From positions 1 through 64,000 of the forward strand of contig CAJNDS010002350.1 in the NCBI GenBank assembly GCA_905221605.1: a stretch of 64,000 bases of DNA, written 5' to 3'. A program made the position numbers and the translations under genes. The notes below the pieces were generated by a model. That model was not told the origin of the DNA and searched no databases. It saw nothing but the letters and a program-made list of their open reading frames with translations. How positions within the stretch are numbered: position 1 is the first letter of the stretch; every line of letters starts with the position of its first letter. This document shows, piece by piece, positions 33,201-43,437 of this stretch. The stretch comes from Symbiodinium natans. Lineage: Eukaryota > Sar > Dinophyceae > Suessiales > Symbiodiniaceae.

Positions 33201-36200
33201 GGCTTTCGGGGATTGGTCGTCTTAGATTAGGGTTTAGGGTTAAGGGTTTAGGGTTCAGGGTGCAGGGTTTAGGGTATAGGGTTTAGGGCTTCGGATTTAG
33301 GGCTAGGGTTTAGGGTTAGGGGCCTTCGGGTATTAGGGGCTGAGGGTTGCTGTGGGCTTTAAGGTCGTCATTTGGCCGCGGTGCCATCAGCAGCTTGAAC
33401 TCGTCACTTTCTGTTTTGACCTGGTTGGTGGTGCAGCACTCAGCCCTAAACCCTAAACCCGAAACCCTAAACCCTGTCCCCTATCCCCTGAACCTAAACC
33501 CTAAACTCTGAATTAAACCCCTAAGCCCTGAGCCCTATAAGTCTCAAGCTTTGTGCTGAGTCCTGCATCTCTAAACCCTAAACCCAAAAATGGGTGGAGA
33601 GGGATGATCCTTAACCCGAGAAAAAGCTCCACTCCTCAAAGCCCTAAAGCCCTCAGCACAACACACATTTTATCAGTCCTTGAAACCCTGAAACCCTGAA
33701 AAAACAGACCCTAAAACCCCCAAAACCCTCAAACACCTAACCCCCAAGCCCTAAGTATACCTCAGCCCTTGGGTTTAGGGTTGAGGTCATCTGATTTTCG
33801 GGCTTTAGGGATTCGAGCTTTGAGGATGTTTAGGGCTTGGGTGTTAGGGTTTTCGGGGGTGTCTGGGTACCTGCTCGAAGGCCACCCCAATGGCGCGCTG
33901 GCAGTAGTCCATAGGGTTCATCTCCTGGAGTGGGGGTGCAGGAGCTTTCAGGGTTTAGGGTTTAGGGGTAGGGTTCAGGGGTTTCAGTGTTCAGGGTTTC
34001 GGGTTTAGGGTTTTAGGGTTCAGGGTTTAAGGGGCTTAGGGTTTTAGGGCTTAGGGTTTAGAGTTTGCGGTTTTGGATGTAGGGTTTAGAGTTGTTTGCT
34101 GGTTGTCAAGCAGGGAATTCTGGAAGCAGGCACCAACATAATCCCGTAAGAACCCCTTATAAAGGACTCCAAAGGAGGGAGAAACGGTGCCGAGTTCCTG
34201 AATTGCCGAGTTCCTGAATTCCTATACGAACTAAGGGCCCATACATCAGAACCCTTTGAGGGGGGTAAGGCACCACATTAGTAAGGGCCCATGTACCTGT
34301 CCATAGATACGAAGAACTAGGAGGAGGATCAGGATTTGGAGTTTAGGGTTGAGGGTCTGGTACCAAGGGGTGAGGCTTCGTGGATTTGGGGTTTAGGGTT
34401 TGGGGTTGAGGGTTCAGGGCACGAAGCGAAAGCTAAGGTTTTTCCCTAAACCCTAAACCCTAAACCCTAAACCCTAAACCCTAAACCCTAAACCCTAAAC
34501 CGTGGCTCTGGGATCAAGGCTTAGGGTGTCGGAGCTCAGGTCTTCGAGTGGAGATAAGCTGTGGAGATGGTCAGCTTGAGGGTTTGGGATCTTTTGGGAT
34601 AAACCCTAAACCCTAAACCCTAAACCCTAAACCCTAAACCCTAAAATCAGTTCGTGGTTTCAGGAGTTGCTTGGGCTTTGTGGTCCGGGGTTTTGGGTGT
34701 GGAGTTTAGGGAAACAAGGTTGGGATTGGGGAGTCGGTTAGGGCCAACCTCTACGTGGGTAGCCTTAGCTAACAGTACCTGATAGGAGGCCTAAGGGCAC
34801 CATAAGGATAGTCGTGGCCACTGAGTTCCTTACCTTCCTTTAGATGCGAGCACACAAAAGGAGCCCAAATAAGGGTATCCGCACATAGTGGTCCTTTTGG
34901 GGGGTTGCTGGGCTAAGGAACCAGATTGATTCCCTTTGAGTGCCTGTATAGCTACACGATAAACTACTCCCCCACCCACCCCACCCCCCCCCCCCATTCC
35001 CTAAACCCTAAACCCTAAACCCTAAACCCTAAACCCTAAACCCTAAACCCTAAACCCTAAACCCTAAACCCTAAACCCAAAACCCTAAACCCAAGCCCAT
35101 TCATTCCTATTCACCAGGCCTACATTCGCCAGACCTTAGGGCTGAACGCCCCAGCCCACATAGGATCAAACCTCAAACCCTAAACCCTAGGCCCTAAACC
35201 CTAAACCCCAAACCCTAAACCCCAAACCCTAAGCCCTAAACCCTAAACCCCAAACCCTAAACCCTAAACCCTAGGCCCTAAACCCTAAACCCCAAACCCT
35301 AAGCCCTAAAAAAAGGTTAAAGGTCTCCTACCCAGTCCCTAAGTTTCCTTGGAGTGGTGATGTGCCGCCAGGAGCGTCTGAATGCCGACCTCGGATGGAC
35401 AGCTTAGGGTTTAGGGTTTAGGGTTAGGGTTGAGTGTTTGGGGTTTGGGGTTTGGGGTTTAGGAAATCGAAATCCTTGGGAAGGTTTGCGTTCAAGTTGG
35501 TGGCCTGGAGGTTGTTCGGTCTGAGAGCAGGGGCTCTATCTGGAGGTTCATGGTACGCATTCGCCAATTATGACTGTACTTATAACCCAATTTTGAGCCC
35601 CTTAAGTGTACGGCCGCCAATTATGACTGTACTTCTAACCCAATTATGAGCCCCTTAAGTGTACGGTTTACGGTTGGGACTGAACCCTAAACCCTGAACC
35701 CTACATCCTAAACCGCGTGCTTTGAAGAACAAGACCTAAGGACCCAAGGCCGACACCCTCTCTCGCCATGCTGGAAGTTGCTGATGAAGCGTGGTGAAGG
35801 GGCTGTGGTTCGGAACCTAAACCACAACATGCCACAACCACGACCCTGAGGGTTTAGGATTTAGGGTTGAGGGTTAGGGTTTAGGGCTTAGGGTTTAGGG
35901 CTAGGGTTTAGGGCTTAACCCTAAACCCTAAACTGCCCAAGCCCTGCGCCACGACCTGTTCACAAAGCGCAGCCCAGGCTCGCTGGCTTCCGTGAGGTTC
36001 CTGAGTTTAGGGTTTAGGGTTTAGGGTTTAGGGTTTAGGGTTTAGGGTTTGGGGCTTACGGGTTCATAAGGCCCTAGAAATCCCCCAGAAAGGTACCCTT
36101 TGGGTCATCGGTTTAGGGTCACCGGTTGAGGGCTGAGGTTGTACCATATTGTGCCTACTGCATCTCTGCAGAGTTTTGGGTGAGGCTGGGGAACTAACAC

Positions 36201-37166
36201 CCTAAACGGGGACTGAAGGAGTGACATTTCTGAGGGACACAGCGTGTTACACAGAGGCCCTTGGACTAGCACTGCGTGGGCCAAAGGACCTAAACCCTAA
36301 ACCCCAAACCTCAAGACCCCAAGACCCCAAGACCCCAAACCCCAAACCCTAAACCCTAAACCATCCGTTTGGGAAAGCGTCAGGAGCTGCTCGAACTCCT
36401 TGGCCAGCGCGTCGTCGCTCTCGATGGGCCGCGCCACCTGGGGGGCTTCGTTTGGGCCAGGGCCGCCAGGAGAAGGTTCGGTGTAGTCGTAGCCCGAAAC
36501 CCTAAAGCCGCCTAAACCCTAAACCCTAAACCCTAAACCCTAAACCCTAAACCCTAAAAGCTAAACCCTAAACCCTAATAACCCTAAACCCTAATAACCC
36601 TAAACCCTAAACCCGAAACCCTTTGTAGTGCATTCTTAAGTACCAGGGAGATATGAAGTGGGGTTTTCATTGCTTGTATCCGCTAGTGGACACCCCATGT
36701 GTACACTCAACAATATCTAACCCGAGGCATATAAACACTCACCAATAGTAGCAATCTGAACCTTATCATACTAGGTTTTCGCCGTTTCGGGTAACCCTAA
36801 ACCCTAAACCCTAAACCCTAAACCTTTAACCCTAAACCCTAGACCCTAGACCCTAAACCCCTCTCACCTCTGCAACCTTTTGCTGCGGAGCGGATCAGGG
36901 GGCCACCAGCTATTGGGGACCTGGTACGGCCCCATCCTGAACCTCATATGCCCGAAACCCTAAACCCTAAACCCTAAACCCTAAACCCTAAACCCTAAAC
37001 CCTAAACCCTAAACCCTAAACCCTAAACCCTAAACCTCAAACCCCAACCTGAACCGATGAACTACGACTGCCTACACCCCTGGGCCTCAACTGTGCCGGC
37101 ACCCCGCGGGATCAGCTCAAAGTAGCCTCGAAGGGTCGAGGGCTTGCATAGCGTTGTTGCGCTCAT
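21212..37166 (-). CDS. Poly(ADP-ribose) polymerase, about 20 small exons
   Basis: Enzyme that transfers ADP-ribose from NAD to proteins; WGR-containing members act in DNA-break signalling. Read on the minus strand: start [20 protein letters not shown]; a proline-rich linker; [16 protein letters not shown] and [14 protein letters not shown], resembling the two ends of a WGR domain; [115 protein letters not shown]; then an acidic tail [16 protein letters not shown] and stop. The NAD-site H (LMWHGS), Y (GIYFADM) and E (NEFIVYD) are all present. About 16 kb for roughly 1.7 kb of coding sequence. Exons 30-36 kb are assigned by position and frame, not motif. Confidence 0.88.
21706..21817 (-). CDS. 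PARP exon, end of catalytic fold
   Basis: [20 protein letters not shown] then [17 protein letters not shown]. Follows [10 protein letters not shown] as in all PARPs. The first 48 bp are duplicated at 21983-22031, inside the upstream intron, with the same coding meaning. Confidence 0.85.
22290..22735 (+). repeat. GC-rich minisatellite
   Basis: About 16 imperfect units around GGAGTGCCCAACCCCAGAGT, 24-33 bp long. Open in several frames on both strands because of its composition; lies in a PARP intron. Confidence 0.85.
23025..23172. mobile_element. F1 MITE-like element, intact
   Basis: Inverted ends CTTGGAGGTTCATGG... and ...CCATGAACCTCC...AAG with inner inverted ACTGTACTTATAAC-type blocks. Relatives: 1-56, 5126-5267, 35540-35664, 44890-45006, 54137-54222, 56450-56618, 61820-62099. 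No coding capacity. All sit in introns or between genes. Confidence 0.8.
23458..23514 (-). CDS. PARP exon with catalytic glutamate
   Basis: [20 protein letters not shown] of NEFIVYD is the family's catalytic Glu. Acceptor GCAAG|GAC, GC donor CAG|GCGCCG. Confidence 0.9.
23849..23918 (-). CDS. PARP exon
   Basis: [20 protein letters not shown] then TGK; the segment before the catalytic Glu. Acceptor CCCAG|GGCC, GA donor AAG|GACACC; the next exon also starts AAG|GAC. Confidence 0.85.
24031..24130. mobile_element. F8 element
   Basis: AAGGGACCTTAGGGGTCATG... GCTACTTAGGTATAGAGGGA. Inverted relatives at 16311-16405 and 61335-61440; partial at 55525-55590. Confidence 0.65.
24684..24758 (-). CDS. PARP exon
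   Basis: [20 protein letters not shown] then TWGVG, following DVALG. Acceptor CCAAG|GAAC, GA donor GTAGG|GAACC; phases match both neighbours. Confidence 0.8.
25001..25103 (-). CDS. PARP exon, GKGIYFADM signature
   Basis: [20 protein letters not shown] then [14 protein letters not shown]. This is the PARP signature with the NAD-binding tyrosine. Acceptor CCAG|GAAAGG. Confidence 0.92.
25927..25938 (-). CDS. PARP 12-nt micro-exon
   Basis: GCTACATGTTCG between CCGAG| and |GCGCC. It supplies YMF and completes the glycines on both sides in GYMFGKG; phases with 27185-27259 and 25001-25103 match exactly. Without it the conserved block would be broken. Confidence 0.75.
27185..27259 (-). CDS. PARP exon, [10 protein letters not shown]
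   Basis: [20 protein letters not shown] then APVS; exact family pattern (GILxxGLRIAPPEAPxTG). Acceptor CTCGAG|GC, GC donor CTCGG|GCAGCC. Confidence 0.92.
28162..28247 (-). CDS. PARP exon, LMWHG
   Basis: [20 protein letters not shown] then [11 protein letters not shown] is the NAD-binding histidine motif. Acceptor CTAG|GGATT, GC donor CACG|GCCTCC, in phase with GSRRSNF. Confidence 0.9.
28829..28873 (-). CDS. PARP exon, start of catalytic core
   Basis: [15 protein letters not shown], equivalent to the VxxIFRVxRxxE strand. Acceptor CCGAG|GTG. Its phase to 28162-28247 is not resolved; a further islet at 28561-28640 (open frame [14 protein letters not shown]) may lie between in sequence, although it would follow this exon. 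Confidence 0.75.
29450..29800. repeat. Composite dispersed repeat with poly-C core
   Basis: Shares flanks and order with 40475-40765: a CTTGGAGGA...CGTAAACKCATSGACCA block, a long C-rich tract, and a GGGTCGGCGGCYYGAGCCGGAG block followed by TTAGGG. Confidence 0.6.
30856..30991 (-). CDS. Possible PARP exon, Cys-rich
   Basis: Frame [20 protein letters not shown] then [20 protein letters not shown], acceptor CCTAAG|CTTG, donor CCGAT|GTGTAGC. Strong codon character but no motif; on the left it abuts TTTAGGG, against the usual orientation. Confidence 0.45.
31875..31912 (-). CDS. PARP exon, WGR-like end
   Basis: [16 protein letters not shown] (last residues shared with duplicated sequence). Resembles FxxxFxxKTxNxW of WGR domains. 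Acceptor GTGAG|GAC. Exon end sequence recurs at 31715-31732 across an A-rich tract. Confidence 0.6.
32040..32425 (+). repeat. Degenerate heptamer satellite (TTTGGGG, TTTCGGG, TTTAGGG)
   Basis: About 55 units with ordered mixtures such as TTTAGGG-TTTGGGG-TTTCGGG, indicating higher-order amplification. Followed by a TA-rich palindromic tract at 32450-32560. Confidence 0.9.
33367..33438 (-). CDS. PARP exon, WGR-like start
   Basis: [20 protein letters not shown] then RPND; resembles the LNQTxxxxNxNKFYxLQLL opening of WGR. Acceptor GCTGAG|TGC. Low border uncertain. Confidence 0.6.
33871..33924 (-). CDS. Probable PARP exon
   Basis: [18 protein letters not shown], phase 0 both ends, CTCCAG|GAG and CAG|GTACCC. 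No motif known to me. Confidence 0.6.
35348..35389 (-). CDS. Probable PARP exon
   Basis: [22 protein letters not shown] to AAG|GAAAC (GA donor), 14 codons. Confidence 0.5.
35475..35504 (-). CDS. Probable PARP exon, 30 bp
   Basis: [10 protein letters not shown] between CTCCAG|GCC and AAG|GATTTC. Frame stays open on both sides (LQ... and ...DFDFLN). Confidence 0.5.
35934..36000 (-). CDS. Probable PARP exon
   Basis: [20 protein letters not shown] then WA; CTCAG|GAACC, GCA|GTTTAGGG donor on telomere repeat. Confidence 0.6.
36362..36501 (-). CDS. Exon of the PARP gene, Pro-rich linker, 140 bp
   Basis: Frame [20 protein letters not shown], then [20 protein letters not shown] and SQTD. TTTAG|GGTTTC acceptor and GATG|GTTTAGGG donor are both made of telomere heptamers. 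Joins in phase to 36868-36936. Confidence 0.7.
36868..36936 (-). CDS. Exon of the PARP gene
   Basis: [20 protein letters not shown] then LQ; TTCAG|GATG, consensus donor AG|GTGAGA. Confidence 0.65.
37078..37166 (-). CDS. First exon of the PARP gene
   Basis: ATG at 37164-37166 in CCCACCATGAG, preceded by CCCCAAG (possible spliced-leader acceptor). [20 protein letters not shown] then RGAGTVEAQ. Donor GG|GTGTAGG, in phase with the next exon. Confidence 0.65.
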
Positions 37167-37224
37167 GGTGGGCTTGGGGTTTAGGGTTTAGGGTTTAGGG
37201 TTTAGGGTTTAGGGTTTAGGGTGT

Positions 37225-37255
<31 letters not shown>

Positions 37256-37467
37256 CTGCTATTGTTACAAAAAGCGTGCTTAGAAGATTTTTGCGGACGC
37301 TCAGGTTTGTTTAGAGTTTGGTGGGCTTCTGTTCCTAAGCGTTCGGAAGCTAGGCACAGAGTTTAGGGTACAGGGCTTCTTTTCGCGTTTTGGGTGGGAG
37401 GATCCGCGTCTTACGAAGTCTCGCATTCAGATAAGCATTTGGAGTCTCGGGGATTTGGGATTTCGGT

Positions 37468-38865
37468 TTAGAGAGCTTGCAACTTTGCATTATGCGAGCG
37501 CTTCATGGAGATTTCGCACTCTTGCATATTCAGTCTCTTCACCTCAACAAGCACCGACCCTTGATCTTCAAGCCCAAGAAAACCCAATCCTAAGCCCAAT
37601 ATCCTACGAACCCTCAATCCTAGCCTAAGTCCGACCTTAACGGTTTGCACTAACCACCCTGGGGCCGGCGGTTGTAGGAGTTTGGGGGCTTAGGGGGTTC
37701 AGTGGTTTAGGGTTTAGGGTTTAGGGTTTAAGGTGGTTTGCAGGGCTTAGCTTTCGGGTTCAGGGCTCTGGTCGAGTCAGGTTGCGAGAGGAGAGTTCCA
37801 GAATTCGCTCGCGCACCTGGTAGGGGCAGCACCCACGAAGAAGAGTCTTCGGGCACGGGGCAACTAGAGCCCCAAACTTCCCCCTTATACTAACTGTCAG
37901 AATAGGGGGTACTCTAATCCCCATTAAGGACTGTTAGTACAAGGCAAACATCCCAACCCGAAACCCTATAACCCCCCAAACGCCCCACCAATAATAAAAC
38001 AACCACGGAGAGGTACGCCAGCCCTTGTCTCGGACAAGGGCTCATCGGCTTCGCTTTATGGAGCTGGTTCTGGTAGTGGGAAGTCAGTTTAGGGTTTAGG
38101 GTTTTCGGGTTTCGGGTTTCGGGTTTACAGGCCAGATTGGTGACAGCTCTAGTGGGGTTACTACTGCTGCCGGCTCAGGGTTCCCCTTGCTTTCCCCCGG
38201 CCTGGTCACGCCCCCTTCCACCAGCGTTCAGGGGTTAGGGTTTAAGGTTTAAGGTTTAGGGCTTACGGTTTATTTAGGGTCCCTAAACCCTAAACCCTAA
38301 ACCCTAAACCCTAAACCCTAAACCCTAAACCCTAAACCCTAAACCCTAAACCCTAAACCTCAGGGTTTAGGGTTTAAGGTTATGTTAAGGTACACTATGC
38401 CCTTGATGGCACCCCATTTCTCATCATCATGGCACATCAGTAGAAACCTGCCTTGCATGAGTGGTTCATCCGGAAGCGCAAGGTTGTAGGAAACCCCAAC
38501 GCGGCATAAATCCAACGCCACAAGACCTACAATGTGAAACCTAAACCCGCCTAAGCGCTGACAAGTAAACCGAACCTGCCCACTAGAACTCAAGCCTAAA
38601 CCCTAAACCCTAAACCCTAAAGCCTAAACCCTAAAGCCTAAACCCTAAAGCCTTAACCCTAAACCCTAAACCCTAAACCCTAAACCCTAGACCCTAAACC
38701 CTAAACCCTAAACCCTAAACCCTAAACCCCAACCCGATGTCCTTTTTCTATAGAGCCAAAGCCCTAGAACCCACGGGGGCGCCTCGTTGCGCTTCTTCGA
38801 AGCCTCCAGCACCTCGTCAGCCTTTGCAAAGCCGAATCCCATCCCCATCTTGTGGTGTCGGTGGC
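37468..38865 (-). CDS. Unassigned gene, several exon islets
   Basis: Minus-strand islets with coding character: HRHHKMGMGFGFAKADEVLE (38771-38865), GGVTRPGESKGNPEPAAVV (about 38130-38235), PKTLLRGCCPYQVRERILEL (about 37775-37860) and a TAA-ended frame EVKRLNMQECEISMKRSHN (37468-37560). They sit between the PARP start and the next gene on the same strand, so one short gene is plausible. Function not recognised; joins not established. An uninterrupted frame at 38360-38593 with a TTG start (YNLALPDEPLMQGRFLLMC) overlaps and may be unrelated. Confidence 0.4.
37874..37954. mobile_element. F2 MITE-like palindrome, short
   Basis: CAAACTTCCCCCTTATACTA to GTACAAGGCAAACATCCC, diverged. Confidence 0.75.
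38771..38865 (-). CDS. Exon, Lys-rich helix
   Basis: HRHHKMGMGFGFAKADEVLE then ASKKRNEAPPW; CAG|GCCACC acceptor, TGG|GTTCTAGG donor, CCCTAAA left and TTTAGGG right. Confidence 0.6.
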
Positions 38866-39439
38866 CTGCAGGTGTACGTGGAAGCATTCGGGTTTAGGGT
38901 TTAGGGTTTAGGGTTTAGGGTTTAGGGTTTAGGGTTTAGGGTTTAGGGTTTAGGGTTTATGCCTAGAGATTTCGGACAAGAGACTTTGGGGTGCAGATGG
39001 GATCCAGCTACCCACTATTATTAACCGTTTTTTGAACTCTGTATAAAATAGGGGGGGGCTCATTCAAAGACCAAAGTTCTGAAAACATCGCGCGTCATTG
39101 CATTCCTTGCCTTCTAAACTCATGCTGTATGGTCGTTTAGGAGTTAGAGTGTTCTTTGGGGCGTTCAATTCATTCACTATCTCTCTGCCATTACGGTGAG
39201 CCCAACAGTAAAGTACCTTTTAGGGCTCACGACAGTAGTATTCTTCTAATGTCCAATGACCACCCTTAAAGTTAGCTAGAAAAGAACGTTCTCGGTCCCC
39301 TGCTCAATACGAGTAGAATAAATAAATGTTTAGGGTTTAGGGTTTTGGGTTTAACCCAATTAAATCTACTATATTCTTGTTGGGGGAAGAGTATCACCTT
39401 CTTTATTGGGGGGCCGTAGCTGCTGTGTGCAATACGAAT

Positions 39440-39712
39440 TCACGCGCTCACAAGCTCACTCGTCTTTTGTATTTTATTGCTCACCTTATTCACTAGGACT
39501 TCTGCGGCGGTTAGAATATAAGCTCGGAAACAGGTCAACGCGGTCCAATAGTATTCCCGCCAGCTAGTACCTTTTGGCCCTAAACTTGGAGATGAAGACA
39601 GAAGACTCTTGCACTTAGTTTTAGATTTTGTTGTAAGATTTATGAAAAGACGAGCGTCATCCAGACCAGGCGCTAACAGGGTGTCAAGGTGTGATGCAAG
39701 GCTGCGAAACAA
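39440..39712 (-). CDS. Hypothetical 90-aa ORF in AT-rich island
   Basis: ATG-started, uninterrupted: MFRSLASHLDTLLAPGLDDA at the N-terminus, KVSNKIQKTSELVSA at the end. Lies in 38960-39840, the longest stretch here nearly free of heptamers. No motif; could be chance or part of an inserted element. Confidence 0.3.
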   Translation of the reverse strand: MFRSLASHLDTLLAPGLDDARLFINLTTKSKTKCKSLLSSSPSLGPKGTSWREYYWTALTCFRAYILTAAEVLVNKVSNKIQKTSELVSA

Positions 39713-40287
39713 GAGTGAGAGAGATGAATGTTACGACTTCTTTGTTGGGTTCCTGGTTTAAGCCCAATACATTAGTACTATTCATGGGGGGGGGGACGCA
39801 AAAGGCCCCAGTAATACTAGTCTTATATTAATAGCATTGCACGGCCTTTTGGTTCAGGGTTAAGGGCTAAGAGTTCAGGGTCTAGGGCCCCTAAACCCTA
39901 AACCCTAAACCCTAAACCCTAAACCCTAAACCCCAAACCCCAAACCCTAAACCCTAAACTTTAGACCCTGAACACCCTCAGGCCACTCTCGGACAGCACA
40001 GCTTTTCTCTGCGCAGGTCTTTGCCAACAGCAGGGGCCGGATACTCTACACCATATTTAGGGTTTAGGGTTTAGGGTTTAGGGTTTAGGGTTTAGGGTTT
40101 AGGGTTTAGGGTGTAGGGTTTAGGGTTTAGTATTGGTTCGCCCGGCTGGCCATGAAGCCTGAAACCTAAACTTGTAAGGTTTGGGGGGGGGGGTAGGGTT
40201 TAGGGTTTAAGGCTTAGGGTTTAGGACTTCGGGTATAAAGGCTTCCCCTAAGCCCTAAAGCTCTAAACCCCTAAGCCCTACATCCCA

Positions 40288-40389
40288 CTACCACCGCAGG
40301 GACGTGTCATTGAAGAGGCCCTGGAGCTCACGAATGTACGGCGCGTAGAAGCTGCGAAGCAGCTGCCGAGACTCTGCGGTCATGGTTAC
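40288..40389 (-). CDS. Sulfotransferase last exon with stop
   Basis: VTMTAESRQLLRSFYAPYIR then ELQGLFNDTSLRW and TAG; acceptor CCCAG|GTAACC. Ending on W a few residues after YxPY...L is normal for this family. Confidence 0.75.
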   Translation of the reverse strand, partial: VTMTAESRQLLRSFYAPYIRELQGLFNDTSLRW

Positions 40390-40633
40390 CTGGGCTCCCT
40401 TTAGGAGGCTTCGGGTATTCTTTAGGGTTTAGGGTTTTAGGGTTTAGGGGTCCGCCGACCCTGGCGGCGTGTTGGATGGGAAAAGGAGGTACCCCCCAAA
40501 ACGGCCGGGGGGGGGGGGTACCCCGCCAGCTTTTCCTTGGAGGAACAGGCCACCCACACCGCGTAAACTCATGGACCATAGGCGTTTTCGCACAGGGCAT
40601 AGGGGCTCTTTCGGAAAAAAACCCCTGTCCCAC

Positions 40634-40664
<31 letters not shown>

Positions 40665-41572
40665 ACCCCCCCCCCCAGGAACCGCAAACAAAATCACCAA
40701 ACCCCAAACCTTAAACTTGTTCTCCTGCGGGGTCGGCGGCTTGAGCCGGAGACTCTTAAAGTTAGGGTTTAAGGGTTTAGGGTGTATGGGTTTTCGGGTT
40801 CGGGGGTGGGATGTTCCCCCCTAATACTAGCATACTAGCAGTCCTTGATGGGGATTACAATAATAAGGGGTACTATAATCCCTATGAAGGACAGTTAGCA
40901 CAAGTGGCAACATCCCAAGTTCAGGGGGCTCAGGATAGTGGGGTTTAGGGTTTAGGGTTTAGGCTTGTTCGGCTTACAGGTTCGGAGTTTTCGGGTTTAG
41001 GGTTTAGGCAGCATGCGGTAATTCGTCTGCGATGTGGGATGTAACATCCGACATGTTCTCGACATGGGTGTGGTACCCTTTTCGGGGGTCCCTTCAAGAG
41101 GATTCTATTCTATTTTGCGTTAAAAAGGGGTATCCCTATTTTGGGCAATACCATATCTGTTTGAGCAGGATTCTCGACTGTCAGGACCGTCTCCCGAACC
41201 GTCGTCTCGCGGACAGAAAGACTGAAAGGAAGCAGAAGAAAAACACACAAAGAGGGCGGGACAGGAGGGAGGGAAAATTCGATGCTTTGGCAAAATGGGC
41301 AACAGCATCGAATGTCATCATGTGACGCACACACACGTTCTGCACACAAACTTCGTACAATCCCTGGGCAAGCATTGCAAGACTCTGCGCCAGCTCAGAA
41401 CCTGCAAGGATCAAACCCTACACACCCTACACCCTAAACCTAAAAGTTTAGGGTTGAGGGTTTAGGGTACCTGAACCCCAAACCCACATCAAAGTCCTTC
41501 AGTAGATCAAGTGGTTGAACTCATGGCCTCCCGATGGGCGACTTGTATGCTAGAGGATCCGAGCTCCACCAC

Positions 41573-41610
<38 letters not shown>

Positions 41611-43358
41611 CCCCCGGCCCCCCACCAAGCAGAAACGAACTGAACCCCAACCTTCCGCCCTCCCCCCGAAAAAAAGCAAAGCACAGTGAAAGAGTAGAAT
41701 GATAACAAGAACCATACATCATTACAGTACTATCATTGATATAGCAAAAAACTCCTCATGGCCGGATTGAATTTGAAACATACTTCTAATCATCCTCACA
41801 ATGACAACAACAAGCATTGGAAGAATTAGAATTAACAGGAAGACTGGCTTAGAGCAACAAACCCTAAACCCTGAACCCTAAACCCTAAACCCCAAACCCT
41901 AAACCCTCACGAAGTCTTCACGACCAAGCTGCATAGTTCGAAGGCCGCCTGGCGCCGTCGAGTCCTGCCAGCAATATCCAGGTTGCGGCGTTTCGGCTTT
42001 GAGGGTTTAGGGCGGTTTAGGGTTTAGGCTTTAGGGTTTAGAGTTTAGAGGGTTTAGGGCTTGAGGGCTTGAGGGCTTCAGGGTTTCAGGCTTTAGGGTT
42101 TGGGATGTAGTGCAGGAATCTCAACTTCAGGACCTAAACCCTGATTCTCATGGGTTCCCCCTCTCTATTACCCCCCCCCGGCCCCCCCCCTCCCCCCAGG
42201 TTCCCCCGATAATCAAGGCTATTGATTGATAATTAAGCTTAACTAAGGTGTGTTAAGGGGTGATCCAAGGGGGTAGTATAGAAGGGGGGTAGAAGGGAAC
42301 CCAGGAGAATCCTGAAGCCTGAACCTTGAACCCTACACCCTGATGGCTGCCATGCTTTTGGTCACTGTTCTCACCCTGAGCCCTAAACACTAACACGTGA
42401 AGACGTAAGGCCGTAAACCTAGGCTCAAGCCCTAAACCGGAAGCCCTACGCCCAAGAGCTCAGTCCGAACCCTAAACCCAACCCTAAACCCTAAGCCCTG
42501 AACCCTAAACCCGTAAACCCTAAACCCTAAACCGAAAAACCTAAACCCTGAACCCTAAACCCTAAACCCAAACCCATGCCTTGTAAGTCCTACACCACCC
42601 CAGGTCCTGAACCATAACGCATGCAGCTTCGGGGTTTTGAGGCTCCCTGACGGGACGAAGCTCCAAACTCTAAACCCCAAAACAACCTGAAGCCCTACAA
42701 ACCCTAAACCCTGAACCCTAAACCCTAAACCCTGAACTCTAAACCCTGCAGTAAACCCTAAACCCTGAACCCTGAACCCTGAACCCTAAATCCTAAATCC
42801 TAGACCACATAAGGGCTTAGAAGTCTGAACTTGGTAATTAGCCCATAAAAAAAAGGGTAAAGGGTATCACTGGGCTTCCAGGAGGGTTAAGTATACCGGG
42901 TTCAGGGCAAAGCAACCCCTAAGCCCAAAACCCAAAACCCCAAAACCCAGAAGCCAAAACCCTAAACCCAAAACCCTAAACCCTAAACCCTAAACCCTAA
43001 AGCCTACTATACCCTGAAAGCTGGTAGGCCTGGGGCCCACAGGTGCTGCGACTCGCTGGACGCCTTGGGCAAATCCTCAGAAGTCGACAGGGTTTAGGGT
43101 TTAGGGTTTAGGGTTTAGGGTTTAGGGTTTAGGGTTTAGGGAAGTTTCAGGGTTTAGGGGTCGAAAGGGTTTAGAGTTTAGGGTTTGGGGCTTAGGGTTG
43201 CAGAGTCCTGGGCTTGTAAGGATTCTAGTTCTATGGGGTGGACACTTCCAGGGATACTCTGCAGAATTCTCTGCGGAGTTCTGTGAGGAATTCTCTCAAA
43301 GTGGGCACTTCATATATGTTTGCGACAAACCCTAAACCCTGAACCCCAAATAAACCCC

Positions 43359-43437
<79 letters not shown>

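Noticed and set aside
41032-41325. 97-aa plus ORF with overlapping minus ORFs
   Set aside because: No motif, several frames open, overlaps element-like sequence.
41560-41580. GAGCTCGGATCCTCTAG resembling a cloning-site polylinker
   Set aside because: Only part of a polylinker and flanked by normal local sequence; most likely chance.
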